Source: NBML01 sp029939535
GTDB taxonomy: Bacteria; Desulfobacterota; Desulfobacteria; Desulfobacterales; Desulfobacteraceae
Assembly: GCA_029939535.1 (NCBI GenBank)
Contig: JAOZST010000168.1
Location: forward strand, 1 to 8,262
DNA length: 8,262 nucleotides
Direction: 5' to 3'
The notes under the pieces were generated by a model that did not search any database, was not told where the DNA came from, and was given only the letters and a program-made list of their open reading frames with translations. Made by a program: the position numbers and the translations under genes. How positions within the stretch are numbered: the first letter of the stretch is position 1; each line of letters begins with the position of its first letter. Shown here piece after piece: positions 6,935 through 8,262 of this stretch.

Positions 6935-8161
6935 ATGAAAAACAAAAAAAATATAACCATTGTGGGTGGTGGAGTTGTGGGATTAAGTATTGCCTATGAA
7001 CTTTCAAATATTTTTGATGGCGAAATCAATCTGCTGGAAAAAAATGAAACAATTGCAGGCGATAATCAATCAACCAGAAATTCCGGAGTCATCCACTCGG
7101 GCATCTATTATGACAAAAAAATAGTTCCTAAAAAAGCAGAATTTTGTGTTCAAGGCAACAGGCTGTTATATGAATTTTGTAATAGATATAAAGTTGCCCA
7201 TAAAAAAGTTGGCAAATTGGTAGTAGCAACAAATGATAATGAAATAGAGTATTTAAAAGATACACTGAGAATTGCCAAGGCAAATAATGTTCCCGGCATA
7301 AGGATGGTGAACAGAGATTTTGTTAAAACCCGGGAACCAAATGTTGATTGCGTGGCTGCTCTTTACTGCCCCAGTTCGGGTGTTATTGATCCAGTCGCCT
7401 ATATCAAAAAACTCCATGGCCTGATAAGGAAAAACAAAGCAAAGGTATTTAAAAAAAATAAAGTTACTGATATCCTATGTTCCGGTCATGGATTTAAAGT
7501 GAAAATTCAATCTAAAAACCATTGTGAAAGCTTTGATACGGATATTATCATTAATTCAGCCGGGTTAAATTCAGACATAATTGCAGGTTTAGTAAATCCT
7601 GAAAATCCCTATGAGATAATACCCTTAAAGGGAGAAGCTGTAAAATTTCTTAAAACTCAGAATTCAAAGTTATTTACAAGTGGAATGAATATTTATCCAA
7701 CCCCCCATGGTATCTATGTTGAAAAAGGTGGTAAGGCTGAATTACCATTTTCTGAATTTAATGAGCTATATCAGAAAGGGGTAATAAAAAAATCATTGGG
7801 AGTCCATTTAACACCCCTTGTGTTAAAAGGAAAACAAAGGGAATTTACCTTGTCTGAGGAGATAACTATCGGTCCGGCCCTTAGTGCAAATTGCGGAAAA
7901 AATGAGTATGAGCACACCTATGATAAGAATTATTATGTTGAAAGCGTTAAATCATTCTTCCCAAATATTTTAGAGGATCATCTTGAATTTTATCAGACTG
8001 GAATTCTGGCAATGTCAAAAGGACATCCGGATTTTATTATTGAGAATGATCCAATTCATTGGAATTTTATAAATCTTATGGGAATTGATTCCCCTGGTTT
8101 GACATCATCCCTGGCCATTGGAAAATATGTTTGTGAAATAGTAAAAGCTTTGCATCTATAA
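6935..8161 (+). CDS. FAD-dependent oxidoreductase, L-2-hydroxyglutarate oxidase (LhgO)-like
   Basis: A 408-residue flavoprotein of the DAO superfamily, close in length to LhgO/L2HGDH, which oxidise L-2-hydroxyglutarate to 2-oxoglutarate. The N-terminus has the FAD dinucleotide fold GGGVVG (11-16) with Glu35 for the ribose. The signature STRNSGVIHSGIYY (46-59) is typical of the LhgO group, as are GVIDPVAY near residue 150 and GIDSPGLTSSLAIG (383-396). Odd features: where relatives carry GIR or GVR in the substrate region, this protein has TGILAM (355-360), lacking the arginine, and the central part is short on usual LhgO motifs. Codon use is strongly A/T-rich and lysine-rich compared with the genes before it, suggesting separate acquisition. 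The ribosome site is weak (AAGA 6927-6930; GGTGG 6916-6920 is far). It may repair or use 2-hydroxy acids, but the exact substrate is uncertain and no symbol is given. Confidence 0.82.
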   Translation: MKNKKNITIVGGGVVGLSIAYELSNIFDGEINLLEKNETIAGDNQSTRNSGVIHSGIYYDKKIVPKKAEFCVQGNRLLYEFCNRYKVAHKKVGKLVVATNDNEIEYLKDTLRIAKANNVPGIRMVNRDFVKTREPNVDCVAALYCPSSGVIDPVAYIKKLHGLIRKNKAKVFKKNKVTDILCSGHGFKVKIQSKNHCESFDTDIIINSAGLNSDIIAGLVNPENPYEIIPLKGEAVKFLKTQNSKLFTSGMNIYPTPHGIYVEKGGKAELPFSEFNELYQKGVIKKSLGVHLTPLVLKGKQREFTLSEEITIGPALSANCGKNEYEHTYDKNYYVESVKSFFPNILEDHLEFYQTGILAMSKGHPDFIIENDPIHWNFINLMGIDSPGLTSSLAIGKYVCEIVKALHL

Positions 8162-8176
8162 AAACCAGGAAATTGT

Positions 8177-8262
8177 CTATTGTTTATACCCTATCATCCG
8201 TAAAAAACCTTTTCGTTTTTCAATATCTTCTGTGGTTTCAATGCCCTTGGATGAAAATCCGT
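8177..8262 (-). CDS. Possible C-terminal end of a convergent gene, unidentified
   Basis: Read on the - strand, an open frame runs from the window edge to a TAG at 8177-8179, giving 27 residues: GFSSKGIETTEDIEKR, then KGFLRMIGYKQ. The charged helix-like composition and the tidy convergent position, 15 nt from the stop of the FAD enzyme gene, look like a real protein end. The two other - strand frames are stopped within this stretch. I cannot name the family. With so little sequence it could still be chance. No terminator hairpin is visible in the 15-nt gap. Confidence 0.45.
   Translation of the reverse strand, partial: GFSSKGIETTEDIEKRKGFLRMIGYKQ

Overview
The window looks like part of a bacterial catabolic operon that pairs an uptake system with CoA-dependent acid metabolism. 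All complete genes lie on the + strand with short gaps. Protein style, moderate GC and gene content (TAXI-type TRAP transporter, glutaconate-type CoA-transferase, hydroxyacyl-CoA dehydrogenases) fit an anaerobic or facultative proteobacterium. My best guess is a Desulfobacterota (Desulfobacteraceae-like) genome, but no marker gene here proves it. A run of 10 Ns shows this is a draft scaffold.

Layout. Positions 2-817 hold the 3' part of a TAXI-family TRAP solute receptor, followed by a clear intrinsic terminator (821-857). Positions 906-2908 hold a fused TRAP permease, interrupted by the N gap at 1309-1318. A 66-residue two-helix membrane protein (2905-3105) overlaps the permease stop by 4 nt and has a near-perfect Shine-Dalgarno. 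Then come a lambda-crystallin-type 3-hydroxyacyl-CoA dehydrogenase homologue (3154-4104), an AT-rich spacer with a 14-bp tandem repeat, a 3-hydroxybutyryl-CoA dehydrogenase-type enzyme (4217-5083), both subunits of a glutaconate CoA-transferase-like enzyme (5095-6054, 6099-6887), and an FAD-dependent L-2-hydroxyglutarate oxidase-like protein (6935-8161). The last 86 bases appear to carry the C-terminal end of a convergent, unidentified gene on the - strand.

How they may work together (inference). The TRAP system would import an organic acid using a sodium gradient. The CoA-transferase would activate it as a CoA thioester, and the two NAD-dependent dehydrogenases would oxidise 3-hydroxy intermediates. 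The FAD enzyme would oxidise a 2-hydroxy acid or related side product. The substrate is not identifiable from sequence. No 2-hydroxyglutaryl-CoA dehydratase, glutaconyl-CoA decarboxylase, thiolase or hydratase is present here, so the classical glutamate-to-glutaconate route is not supported.

Points most worth a second look are the small coupled membrane protein, active-site changes in the first dehydrogenase (HPxNP to HPILP) and in the FAD enzyme (the usual GIR/GVR arginine is a leucine), and the marked drop in GC over the FAD enzyme gene. I see no RNA genes, insertion sequences, CRISPR arrays or phage genes. No stretch above 300 bases lacks a gene.
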